A stretch of DNA of 64,000 nt from Dactylellina haptotyla (lineage: Eukaryota; Ascomycota; Orbiliomycetes; Orbiliales; Orbiliaceae): NCBI GenBank assembly GCA_031310005.1, contig CM062387.1, positions 930,001-994,000 of the forward strand. Direction: 5' to 3'. Every line of letters starts with the position of its first letter. Within the stretch, counting starts at the first letter, position 1. Positions 22,571 through 33,700 of this stretch are shown here, in pieces. Below the pieces are notes generated by a model. That model did not search any database. It was not told the DNA's origin and worked only from the letters and a program-made list of their open reading frames with translations. Position numbers and translations under genes: made by a program.

Positions 22571-24125
22571 CTAGCCACAGTAGTAAGAGGAAGACGGAGG
22601 ATAGTACGCGGCCTGTTGCTGCTGCTGCGCCATGAGTATAGCGCGCACAACATTACGGTACCCATCTCGATTTCGGGGAGTTTGATTTCCCTGTGTCCGA
22701 ACAACTAGTTAGCCAGCGATTCGAATGTACAAGCAAGTACTAGCATTCATACTAGTAGTGTCCAGCATTCGTATTCTAATATTTCACTTACATCTTCTCT
22801 CCAGAGAGGACCTTGTGTTTGAGGTAGAAAAGATATTAAAAAATTGTCAATCCCTTGGCCATGTACCATAGCGACCAGCTCACCCTCATGATACATATAA
22901 CAAGTACCTTGTATCGGCATCCCGATCCTGCCGAAACGGTAGTCCTCCACGCACATGCGTACGTTGAGAGCGTGATCCCATTGTTGGTTGCGCTCAAAGT
23001 CGCGAGCATCATATTCGAGGGACTCGATTCTGTCTGCGAGGGGCGTGATACCATGGGCCCGCATGCTGGCTATTTGAACTTCGTTCATTTTCTTTATGAT
23101 CTGAGTTTTAACAAGCGTCGGGAGGAAAGCGTAGGCGAGATCGCGCATGACGATTGGGTAGTCCCAACTAGAGAGCGGTTAAGATATACGCTAGTGAAGC
23201 ATATGAGGCATGTGAAGAAACTAGGGGTAACTTACGGTCTCATAGTACCTGGTCGATTCTTCCTAAGCTGGGCCATATTGAATATCTCAGGCGGGATCGA
23301 GAAAAGGAATTCGTCTAAGGGATTTTCCTCGGAGGCCTTGGTACCGCTTAAGCTTAGGTTCTGATGATTTAGAAGCGGTGGGCGCACTCTGAATGTTGGG
23401 GGCGGCCTCTGGATAACCGGATACGGATCTGTTTCCAGCGTTTTTATACTGTGAGGATACCCCAACCAAGGACTTGGTAACCCAAAGAAATTATTTAAAT
23501 GTTTGTTACGGAAATTCAGATACCACCAATTAGCCGGGTCCGTGTCCATTTCGCCAAAGTAGGGGTCGGAGAGGTAGAGTCCTGAGGCGGTGGCTGATCT
23601 AGCATGAAGATTGATTGTTCGATAGATTCCTTCTAAGATAGTGAGTTCGTGCATCATTCGAGCTCGCTCCTGCGCAGCCTTTTGCTTGGTTTGGTCATCT
23701 GCTGGTTTCGATTCTTCAGTGGTAACACCAACTCGTGTCTCATTTTGTTCTGTTTTTTCTGTATGAATAGTTCCTTCTGCCTTTGAGGTTTCAAAACGCA
23801 GTTTTCTCAGGGGGGGCGGGCTTCTAGACCATCTAATCTCCCTGACTACCGGGCCAGATTGCTCTTCAACATCCTCCAAAGCCCTTGCCTTCCCTTTATC
23901 TACCAATTCTTCGATTTCCGTGACAGCAGGAACCGCATTGTCAAGCACAGCTTCTCCCTCTCCCTCAAAGGTATAGTCAAATGCTCCTGGTAGTATGACT
24001 GGTGAGAGCTCTGCAGGATTGAAATCATCGAACGCCGTGGAGTTAAACAAGAGGCCAAGCTCATCAGAGTAACAATCTGTCGGGGTGGCCGGGGCGGCCG
24101 GGGTGATTGGGCTGGGAGCATCCAT
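22571..24125 (-). CDS. Unknown protein, 461 residues
   Basis: I do not recognise this protein. Three exons, 23236-24125, 22792-23167 and 22571-22690, are joined by GT-AG introns of 68 and 101 nt. The second intron has a GCTAAC branch-like site, and both joins keep the frame. Residues 1-150 are Pro/Ala/Glu-rich and look disordered. From about 150 on, composition is that of a folded protein, with a helix (ARMMHELTILEGIYRTINLH), an aromatic block (ANWWYLNFRNKHLNNFFGL), then WDYPIVMRDLAYAFLP and a charged helical region with YDARDFERNQQWDHALNVRM. The C-terminus is a QQQQQ stretch followed by a Tyr/Pro/Ser tail. No membrane helix or signal peptide is visible. It could be a lineage-specific nuclear or cytosolic protein. 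The start is the ATG at 24123-24125, next to a pyrimidine-rich upstream region. Gene reality is well supported by the splice structure; function is unknown. Confidence 0.75.
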
Positions 24126-25360
24126 CTTTATGGTCTCAAATGGAAGTGCGAGGAAAGTGCTCGTGCCAACTTCATATACACCCAGTAGAGAATGCTTAGA
24201 TATATAAAGAAGAGGTCTCCTCCAGGAAGCTTGGCCTTTCGGGTTGACAAAACGACAGGATCAGACTGGTGATCTCCTAGAGAATAATGCAATGAAACTG
24301 AAAAGAAGAGCGAAAATATAAAAACTACAAAAATAAGCAAGCGAGCTAGCAGGAAGAAGGCGGCTCCGATGAGAGTGAGAACTAGGGGAGTATACAGGGT
24401 TAGCCATGTATTTATCTTCGAAATATGTCTTCCTTCGATTTCGAAGAGAACAAGTAGATCTACCATCACAGGAAGAAAAGCATCATCAAATACGGTGAGA
24501 GAGAACTGACGATAGCCACATTGATACCTATATCTTGCTCGGGCCTCGGGATCATGTTACCCTCCGAGGACCGATAAGGATGGAGACTTGCCAAAAGGTC
24601 GCATCGGAAAAACACTAGATACGTCTCCGGCCCGCCGAATACGGGAATTTCGCGTCTCTTCGTCCCGTCACAAGCGGGTTGGCGGGTAAAATAGCGTTTT
24701 CATCGGCTGCGCTGGATTTGCATACTTGCGCCTGATCTGGCGATTTCTCTACCCGTTGGGTTTGGGAGAAGACAACTAATGTTACTTTGTAATTAGACTG
24801 AACGGCGTGATAGCCGCGGGTGCGTTACATACGCATATCCAGCACCCATTGCCAAGCTGGTCCGGCGCCGCTTCCCCATTCCCATGAGCCCCTCAATCCG
24901 ACAGATCGCACTTGTTCGGTTATGCTAAAGAAGACTATGGTTTATTTTGTCCAGCAATATGGGTGAAAGGCGAAAGAGAGATCTTGCGTGAAATTGATAT
25001 TTGTTCGCATGTTTGTTGGCAAACGACCCCCCCAATGAGGGAATGAATCAACAGAGCGAGACTCAACCCGAAATATATCGGGTGCATGGGAGGTTTCGTA
25101 TACTTTAAAGCCTTGCGAGAACTATGAACGTATGGATGGATGGATGTGCCGGTAAAGATAACAGGAGGGGTCTTAAAAGACTTTAAAGAGGCTCGAAGGG
25201 AGAAGTTGGCTTAAATACTTTGACGACAGAGCCACAAAGAAATACGATAGCCCCGGGGGGATTGACGATCTATCCGAGTCTTGCAATCTGCCGGGATCAC
25301 ATTATCGATCTTGGGATCTCTTCATCTTTTGGAGAGCCTGGAATTCTGGCCTTTTCCCAC
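24126..25360. promoter_or_regulatory. Divergent promoter region with an upstream ORF (24128-24466, minus)
   Basis: This is the shared upstream region of the 461-aa gene (-) and the small membrane-protein gene (+). On the minus strand a 112-codon ORF starting at 24466 ends with TAA at 24128-24130, two bases before the downstream ATG. Its product would be rich in Leu, Phe and Val, but that follows from the pyrimidine-rich leader it lies in, so I treat it as a possible upstream ORF and not as a gene. A GGAT-type tetranucleotide run lies near 25133-25145. Confidence 0.45.
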
Positions 25361-26029
25361 ATGTTGACAATATGGACCTATGCCGTGACATCTACCATGC
25401 CTCGACATCGAGATAACAGCAACGTGCGTACATCTAGCCAACTTCACAATCTCGGCCGCAACATGGACACCAAAATGACCCAGGCACCTCTCTCTCGGAC
25501 CTCAACCTCTCACCACCACCTCTCCAGCCCTCCCCGGCCTCCCCTCTACCACACCTATATAAGCACAAGCTTGGCCGCCCCAGATATAACAATCACCCCA
25601 TCAACCCCTACGCGCGATATCGAAGCCTCCCTTTCCCCGCCCCAAACGAAATACTTAGTAAAACATCACCTCCACCGCAAAACCCTCTACGCATACGCCA
25701 CCTTCCTCACCAGCTTCACCGCCGCCTTTGCTATCTGCACAACATTCCTCTTCACCCGCAATAACCCCAAATGGCCGCTGTCGTTGCTATGTCTTATCTT
25801 CTCCGCGTTCGCCGTGAGCTGGAGCATAATCTGTACCGCGTCCGCGCACCGCCTCAAGCTGTTCCGAGAAAAAGTCGAAATTAAGTACGAAGGGCTGTTA
25901 CCCCGAAGTAGCAGGATATACAGGTATACACTAGAGAGTGTCAGGTTTTATCTCTGCATCATGTTGGCATCACTCGTTGCATTTGTTGGGGTTGTCGTCG
26001 ATGTGTTACCGTTGATACGGGCATTGTAA
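25361..26029 (+). CDS. Small membrane protein with three predicted helices, unknown function
   Basis: A single exon encodes 222 residues if the ATG at 25361 is used. An in-frame ATG at 25397 would remove 12 residues. The frame is also open without ATG up to 25220. The first 115 residues are Ser/Thr/Pro/His-rich. The second half has three hydrophobic helices, in the segments YAYATFLTSFTAAFAICTTF, LSLLCLIFSAFAVSWSIICT and LCIMLASLVAFVGVVVDVL, separated by short basic loops. This layout is common among fungal hypothetical membrane proteins. I do not recognise a family. The codon pattern, C-rich at third positions, contrasts with the surrounding AT-rich DNA and supports coding. Confidence 0.6.
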   Translation: MLTIWTYAVTSTMPRHRDNSNVRTSSQLHNLGRNMDTKMTQAPLSRTSTSHHHLSSPPRPPLYHTYISTSLAAPDITITPSTPTRDIEASLSPPQTKYLVKHHLHRKTLYAYATFLTSFTAAFAICTTFLFTRNNPKWPLSLLCLIFSAFAVSWSIICTASAHRLKLFREKVEIKYEGLLPRSSRIYRYTLESVRFYLCIMLASLVAFVGVVVDVLPLIRAL

Positions 26030-27219
26030 ATTCTTTCTTGTTTATTCCTGCTCCTTTTTAACGAGCGAATCAACAGACAACTACGGTAAAGAGGCAACGG
26101 GCTCCATAAGTATTGTAACAAGGCAATTCTGCGTCATATTCATTCATCCAAACGTCTTGTACCATAGTAAAAATCCATGATCTAAAATATTCCCTTATCT
26201 CGAACGTATCAACCTGGATCATAGGTGATAGAAAAATATATACACAGGGTCTTGCTCCATCCTTAACTACTATAGACAGCGGCAAAAGAAAGGTAAGTAA
26301 AAGAGACCCATACATAAGAAAAAAAAGATCTAGTCTTCACCCGCGTGCTTTGAAAAGAAGAACGCACAGACGTGGAGCCCCGGAGATGAAATAGTTTCCA
26401 GAGTATATTCATGAAGAATTTGGATTTTCACGAGGGTAAATAGAAAGAAAACAAGCATGGAAGGACAGAGAAAAACGATAACGCCATCATAAATTCAAAT
26501 GAAACAATCAATATATTGTGAGAAGGAAAGAAAATTTAAAACCTGTCGTAATAAACAATTCGACGAATGCGGTTCGACAAGGAGTTGCAAAGACGACATT
26601 GCGTTAATATTGCATCAGCACTCCCCAATATCGATTTCCTGTCTACCTGGCAATTCCAAAAGAATAATAAGTTGATAAAACGTCAGCATGAAAAGTGGGA
26701 AGAATACCATAGAAAGCCACCGTAAAGAGAGAAGGGAAAAGTGCTATATCAAATATCCTCCCATAGAGAAAATAAAAATATTCCGGAATCAGAGCGCCTT
26801 GCGAAAACACCCAGAGAAAGTTACAGCGGAAAGAAAATATAAAACACCGTGAATAGGAGAACGACAGGTGACCATCTGCAGAGTACGCTTTGGAGGAAAG
26901 CAGTATGGTGGCGGATAGTTTGGACTAAAAAATAAAGTAAAGAAGAAGAACTGTCAATCACAAAAAGATCGCATACTTGACGAAATATAGACAAGAAAAG
27001 AAGATTCGTTGAACCGAGGCGGATCATTATGAAAGTGGATCTTGTTGACAATAGAGTTTCTAACCGGATTCAAATAAAAGAGAGAATCAAACGGTTGTTC
27101 GTATCAGAAAAGGAATGAAGAGTTTCATGAAGAAATATAGTAATCCCTTCACCTAATCAGATAGATTAGGTGAATTTATCAAAACTATAAATGAAACCAA
27201 GAGGAACAGAAGACCCGAT
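26030..27219. other. Intergenic between convergent genes, with a 3' UTR hairpin of the PFKFB gene
   Basis: About 1.2 kb between two facing stop codons, AT-rich with long purine-rich runs on the plus strand. It holds the perfect hairpin at 27148-27174, listed separately. No gene was found. Confidence 0.5.
27148..27174 (-). promoter_or_regulatory. Perfect 11-bp hairpin in the presumed 3' UTR of the PFKFB gene
   Basis: TTCACCTAATC (27148-27158) and GATTAGGTGAA (27164-27174) are exact inverse complements around a 5-nt loop. The element starts about 45 nt after the stop codon of the 6-phosphofructo-2-kinase gene and would be in its mRNA. A role in 3' end formation or mRNA stability is possible but not shown. 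Confidence 0.6.
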
Positions 27220-29698
27220 TTAGAGCATCACTTCTCGCTCGCTTTTCTCTGGCGTAGTAGTGCTGAGCTCAAAGCCAGGAATATTGTAAAATTGGTCAGT
27301 AGCTAGGTCATACTTGAAAGCCTTAAGTTCGACACCATAAGGTCCTAGATTCCAGAGATAGTCAGTACAAGAACGTGCTTTAGGTATTTATACGGTCCCA
27401 ACTTACGTGGTTCGAGACTAAATACCATTCCAAGGGGAACGTCCAAATTCGCAACCTTATCACGAGGTTGGCCGGTATAGTACCCGAGGAGGACGCGTGC
27501 GACGACCCTGTGCGCCACTATGAGCACGTGGTCGGTGGTACGTTCGACCTCGATGATAATCTCCTTGAGACGGTGAATGACATCCAAGTATGACTCTCCG
27601 CCAGCGCCAGGATAGCGGTAGCGAAGTTTGTCCGCAATACGGTTCTCGTATTCCCCGGGGAGGTCGCGGCGAATCTCATCGTAAGTCTTGCCTTCGGCGA
27701 GACCTGCATTCAACTCGTCAAGCATTCTCCATTGCTTGATGTCATACTCGTCGTCATTAAAGTAGCGAGCTGTCTCAACGCTACGATTGAGCATGCTTGT
27801 CCAAACGCAGAATGGCTTTTCAACAGGGAAGTATTCGTCATCTTCAGCAAAATGCATTGTAGCGTCCGGGTTGGGCGGTGTGATATTACCAGGACGAGGC
27901 GGAAGCTGTGCGGCGTAATGCTTTTCTATTTCATGTGCGTGGAACAACTTTCTCTGCTCTAAAAATGAGGGTTTAGCACGATTCAAGTTTCGGGTTAGAA
28001 AATAACACACTAGTTACCTTGAATGAACGTCGTTAACGCGCGGGCGTACTTGTCGCCTTTCTCGCTCAAATGGGAATTGCCTCCGATTCTTCCTTGAACA
28101 TTATCCATAGACTCACCGTGACGAGTAATCCAGATTTGCCGGGATGCCAAATTAAAGTTCATGAGGTAATAAGCAGAGTGATTGGCGAGGAAGCCACGGA
28201 TGCCGTGGGCAATGAACTTGCGCCCGACATCAATGAGCTTCAGGTACGCCCAGCCCTTCTTCTCCTCGTATGCACCGATGGGGACATAGGCGCCTTCGTA
28301 CATCTTGACACGTTTCTTGAAGTCGTTGTAGGATTTCTCCGGATCCAACCCCTTATAATCGGGTCCGGATAGCTTCAAACGCATGTTGGCCTCGAGAACC
28401 TGTTCATCTTCACAAATAGACTCGATGAATAAGATGCCAAGATCGGTTCCAGCAACCTCGCGGATATGATCGACGATGGCACTCCGTCTTTCAATCGTGC
28501 TGTTTGTCGCATCCAAGATGGCAATGCTACCTTCACCGTTGAGGACATAGTCCAAAGCCTCGTCCAACGTCTCCATGGCGACTCTTTCGCGTAATTTCTT
28601 GGCCTTAACATTGGATGGGTCGAAGAACTCAGCCGATTGAGAGATCCCTTCGTCTTTATCCTTTCCGTCCTTAGTGCCATCCAGATTTGTAGTTTGAAAG
28701 GCGACGTTTCCGGTGTCGAGACTGAATTTGGGTAGAGAGCCCTTGATATCGAGAGAGGCCAAAAGACCTGTTCCTCGGAACGGTTGCTTAACCGTACCGT
28801 CTTGGTCCAGCTTAACATCTCTAAGGGCCTCGACAGCTTGATGGACGACATCAGATGATCCGTTTTCAGGAGGGGTGGGTGGTTGGGGCTGGTTGGCGGC
28901 AATCCGGCGACGGTTTCCAACATTGAATACCTTAACATCGTATTGGAGCCATCCTAGATAGCGAGCGAGCTTCCGTGTTATGTAGCTCTTCCCCCTAGCT
29001 GGCAATCCAACCATGACGATGATGAGCTTGGAGCCAATATCGCGAGCCGGGATCCTTCCATCTTCGGAAACCTTGCTCTTCGTCAGACCAGGGATGTTGA
29101 GGGTTGTAGCATGAAGGCGTGGTGAACTAGGTGTGCTGGTCATGGGAGGTGTGTCCGAGGACCTCATCGGACTAAGAGATCCACCCATAGTCTGACCGGT
29201 GCTGCCGTTGGCCCCATGAGCATTCTGGATACTGGCTGGGAGGAGCATGTCCTTGTTGCCCGAGCTCGCGGCAACGGCCTTAGTAGAAGCTATTGTAGCG
29301 GTTTTGGCAATCTGGGAGTGCTTCCCTGTTGCTTTGGAGAGCGAATTCTTGCCAGCGAGAACGGCATGGTTACCATTTGGAAGCTTGGCTACCGTGATAG
29401 AAGGGATATTCGCGACGCCGCCATTGGATGCAATGACTGGTACCGTTGATGGTCGAGCTTGGATTTCAGGTGTGGTAACCGGTTTGGCTGGGTTTGAGGA
29501 AACGGAACTGGATACAACGGAACGGGAGTCGGACTGGGTGTGATTACCGTTTGTAGCAGCAGTCGCGATGGTTTTCAAGGAGAGTCCATTCGAGTGAGGA
29601 AAAGAGGAGGCGGAAGAGAGAGGGGGGGAGGGGGAGGAAGAGGAGAGAGGGAGGGAAGCGTGCTCGTTCTGGTTGCCACAGGAGGTTGTGTGGCTCAT
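27220..29698 (-). CDS. 6-phosphofructo-2-kinase / fructose-2,6-bisphosphatase
   Basis: Three exons, 28018-29698, 27407-27958 and 27220-27344, encode 785 residues. The introns are 59 and 62 nt. An N-terminal Ser/Thr/Pro-rich extension of about 220 residues precedes the kinase domain. This has the Walker A motif GLPARGKSY (about 231-239), KVFNVGNRRR and AILDATNSTIERR. A low-complexity insert of about 75 residues sits between NRRRIAA and the ERVAMETLDEAL helix. The phosphatase domain keeps the catalytic RHGES (H about 527), the NRSVETARYF segment, the acidic LDELNAG motif and the second histidine in AHRVVARVLL. Both activities are therefore probably present. Known: the enzyme sets the level of fructose 2,6-bisphosphate, which controls glycolysis versus gluconeogenesis in the cytosol. 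The start is the first ATG after about 1 kb of ATG-free leader. An open frame continues 23 codons upstream but lacks an ATG. Confidence 0.93.
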
Positions 29699-30755
29699 CG
29701 CAGGCTGGATGATGTGTAACTGAGGAGAATGGCAGGTGGTATCCGTTGGAGAAGGAATCTCTTCCAATCTCGGGCGACTGGATGAGGCTGCTGATACGCG
29801 TCGAAGATACGTCGAAGGCGTTCTTGCAGTTGGAGATGATGGCGATGGAGAGCGGAAGAAGAGAAAGGAGGTTGAGGTTGAGGTTGATATCGCAGACGTG
29901 GTTGTTATTTAGCCTCTGGCTCTCGGCGACGACCACAACAACAACAATGGTGCCGCAATCACTGCGATAACAGTCCAGTCCAGCAGTTACAGTGGTATTA
30001 TTTTGTCTATATATATAAATATAGACACAAATATATAAAGAATAATGTCAACAGGCGATGTTCTGTCGATGGCGGCGGGGAGGGTGAAACAGAAAATTAA
30101 TTTTGCGCTGCGTCCAAACTCTGATTATTATATGTTTGAGATGGCAGCAGTCGGGGCGTGCGGTGGTGAGTAACAAACGGTTCTGGAAGGAAACTAGCGA
30201 ACTAGCGAATGCAGGCGGAGGGGCTCGCAGATGCTGGCCCAGCCAATGGGATAATATGCTAACGGCCGGTGTGATGGATCTGGCTGAATAGGCACTCTGT
30301 CCCTCTTTCTTGTTTGCTTCCAAACACCGGGCTAGCCAGGTGGGTATCAAAGACGTGTGTGTTGGTATGTGCGTATCTCTCTGGCTCTATCAAGAGCCTC
30401 GTCAGATGATCTCTAAACCTGTACTATGATCTGTCGAAACGATGATGACGATGCTGATAAAAAATGAGGCCCTGGCGGTACGAGCACCACGTAGGTGTGT
30501 ATGTACGTAGGTATGTATGCGTACGCTTGTCGGTTTGATTAATATGTCTCTGCTCCGTATGGTTGCAAAGTGAGGGTTGGCCGGCACCTCCTAGCTTAAA
30601 TATCAGAGGTGCAATCAATAATCCTGCAATATAGATTGACGTCGTCGTGCGTGGAGGTCAAATAAAAAATACACCCCAGGTAAATTTAAAATCCCTGGGC
30701 CAACTTGAACCCCGAAGTCCGAGCTAAAAATAAGGAAAGACTCCAGCACAAAAAG
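29699..30755 (-). promoter_or_regulatory. About 1 kb ATG-free leader/promoter of the PFKFB gene
   Basis: Read on the gene's strand, these 1,057 nt contain no ATG, while the opposite strand has 30. About 16 would be expected by chance at 1/64 per position. The first sense-strand ATG beyond it is at 30756-30758. The pattern suggests that much of the stretch is transcribed 5' UTR kept free of upstream start codons. It may hide 5' UTR introns. An AT-rich TATATATAA-type segment lies near 30009-30035. Confidence 0.6.
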
Positions 30756-33700
30756 CATTTACTCAAGTCGTTGCGGCCTGGTATCGAATCAAGACAGATG
30801 ATAATAGAGCAAAAGAGCCCACTCTCACTCGACAAGCATTCGACCACGAAGATAAGGAATGCCAGCAGAGTGTTAAAACGGTGTGCCACAGGACCGCAAC
30901 CGGGGAACACGTTCTCCCAAATTTGGGCGTTGGAAATCGTGCCAAAAAAATTAAAAAATTAAAAAAAAATCTGTCGTGGAGGCCGGGGCGCGGCGGCTAG
31001 ACCTGACTCTTCTTGAGACCTTCCGCCTAACTAGACCCGATAAAGCAACAAAAGGCTGCAAAGCAAGAGCCACAATGAACTGAAGATGGGTTTGAGATAT
31101 CTGTCTGGTCCCTATGGTCACTTTATTATTTGTCTCAACCGAGAGTGGAAACGCGGTGGGCTTTTTCTGGGTCAAATAGTCAAGAATCTCCTTGAGAACA
31201 AGAATATCAGAAGCGAAGCACCCCACAATCGCCGGACCGTAGCCTGCTTTTTTATTATACTATTTATTATAAGGAGCGCTGCCCGGAAATACGTTGGACG
31301 ACTGGGATCCGTATTATTATTTCTTCTTATTTTCTCTCGTGCTGACGAGAGATACCTCTTGGTTGTTGTAAGCACGAACAATGCTAATATAGAGTACAGT
31401 AGCACCAAGGTTTCCTGGGCGCTGGCTGGGCGGTGAAGCGGTGAAACGGTGGTGCTCGTATACCCTTATACTGGCGTCTTTGGGCGATCCAACTGATACA
31501 ATCCTTGAAGCTTTCTCTCAGCCCAGTATCAGATGTACTTTTTTTTTGCGTGTCGTCGCAATAATAATAAAGGGTCTGTTATCGTCTGATTGGATTAACA
31601 GGCGCACAACAGCGTCACAACGCTCTGACTACCCGAGGTGCGTATCTATTTGGATATTCGGGTTGTTATTTGTTGAATGGTAGCAGACATGAGGGAAAGG
31701 AAATGAAGGAAAGATTACTGCCAGAACCTTTCGAAGGAGAATCGGAGTGTTATTGATATTAATCGAGGGAGGAGGGGCCATATATCCCCAAATTCCAGCC
31801 CCTCCCACCCTCTCCTCTCTGTTTTCTGTGTGCTCTTTGAGGAAAGGGACTAAGAAAAGAAACCACAAAGGATGAGTCCCTGTCTGCGTAATCCGCATAC
31901 AGCATTTCCCCATGAGGAAAATATGCGACCTACGTTTATTACACTCCCCTTCTCTTCCATGCCGCCTGGTGATTTACTTTTTACTTGTGTTTAAGTTTTT
32001 CCTAGAGGAAATAATTTCATCGCGGCGAACTAGCCATTACGGCGGTAGTGGTGTGCTGACTAAACGATATATCTAACACAAACCCGCCGTTTGGAAATTC
32101 CGGTGGAATGCAAATGTCACAGTTGTCGCGAACTGATCCGTCGCTGAACCCGTCCGGACCTCACATGTGTTTAGTGCCACGGAGCAAGCACAAATAGTTA
32201 GCAAAGACCAGAAGAAAAAGGAAGAGCAGGCTGAGTGGAAGGAAGATGCTCGTAAATGCAGCTACAACTCCTGGGTGCGAGGGAGTGCAACATTTGGTGA
32301 CAGAATCATCCGCCCTGGAGATTTGATCGCACCGGAACCTGACCTATCCAGCCAGTTTTCATACTGCAGGTGCTTGCAGGTGAGTTGTTGCGAGTGGGGG
32401 CTCGACTTTCGACTCTGCCTCAACCTTTCTCCGTCGCATTCGCTTCCATCTTGGCCGAAGGATGGTGGGGCTTTGGTTAAACCGTAACTGGCCTGCGCAT
32501 TGCGAACTTGCCTTGCACACTTCGAGCAAATGTTAAATCCATGCCGCCGTTTGGTTGGATGCCGTCGATTTGCTTCTTCAAGAGTATGGTACCCCGCTGG
32601 TGTCGCCTCCAGCAAGCAGCGAGGTCGGCCGCTAAAACGAGTCCGAGCTTTCGAAGCCAGTCAGCTTCCGGTCCCAGACTTGGGCCACCTGGGCCTGCAG
32701 GCCATTCGGTCCTTGTTCCTGGCGAGCAGCTGCAGGCCGGCCCAGCCTGGCAGATGCGTTGCGACCGCCGACTTGCTTCACCACCGCACGTACGGGGAAC
32801 CCAGTTGATTGAATGAGGATATGATAGTAGTACTATCGTATCGCCAAGCCTATCGAAAGAGGATGTAACCAGGCGGCAAACTCCACCTCAGATCTGTTCC
32901 TCTATGCTGCTTGCATTGGACACCAAGGACGCCCTTCCAAGAAGCTTAGCTGTAGCTCGATCGGTGCACCTCGTTCGATATCAAGAATGAGTACCCCGTC
33001 TTGGCTCTCACTGGGAACATGTAAATCAAATTCTCCGAACTGACTCGACATTCCCATTTGAATTTTCACGGCCGTCCCTTATCTTCTCTCGCAGTCAAAT
33101 CTCAACTATACCCCGAAGAGATCTTGAGATCACACCTTGGCCAAGGGATCCTACCCGCCAAGCCGTGGGCTCTTTAGGCAGAAGATTGAAGTTTCCTGTC
33201 TGTACAGGCCTAACTATCCAGAACATGCTATACCTCAACAGAACCAGGCCCAATTCCACATAGATCGAACGGGCCCAGCTTAGATCATTTCCTGTAAAGA
33301 ATTCGGGAGCGGGGTGCCTTATATGAATACAACAACCAATACATCCGATTGTCCGTGTCATACCAGCAGAGTCGGTGTTAAACAATATCATTAAGGGAGT
33401 CGCCGTTAGTGTTGCTGACTCTCTGTAATTCGAATTGGTAACACCCAAATGCTGCCATCCGTCGCCCAGCTTTGTTGCTCCGAAGCGAGGTCTCTGGACT
33501 CGGCGTCCTAGCCTCGCTATTGCCAGCTTTTTATGCGACGCGGTTTTTGCGCTAACTGGCATTACTAGCATTTTGGTGGTGTCCTTCCTTTTGGTTTCCA
33601 GCCAATCCCGACCAATCTCCTCAACGCATGGGCTCCTCCAAACCCCTCTGGTTTCCACGAAGCTTTTAACCACTCCTCCTCTGGAGATGGTCCCATTTCG

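Noticed and set aside
29701-29767. N-terminal extension of the PFKFB protein to 29767
   Set aside because: The extra 23 codons begin with TTG. The first ATG after the ATG-free leader is at 29698, so that start was chosen.
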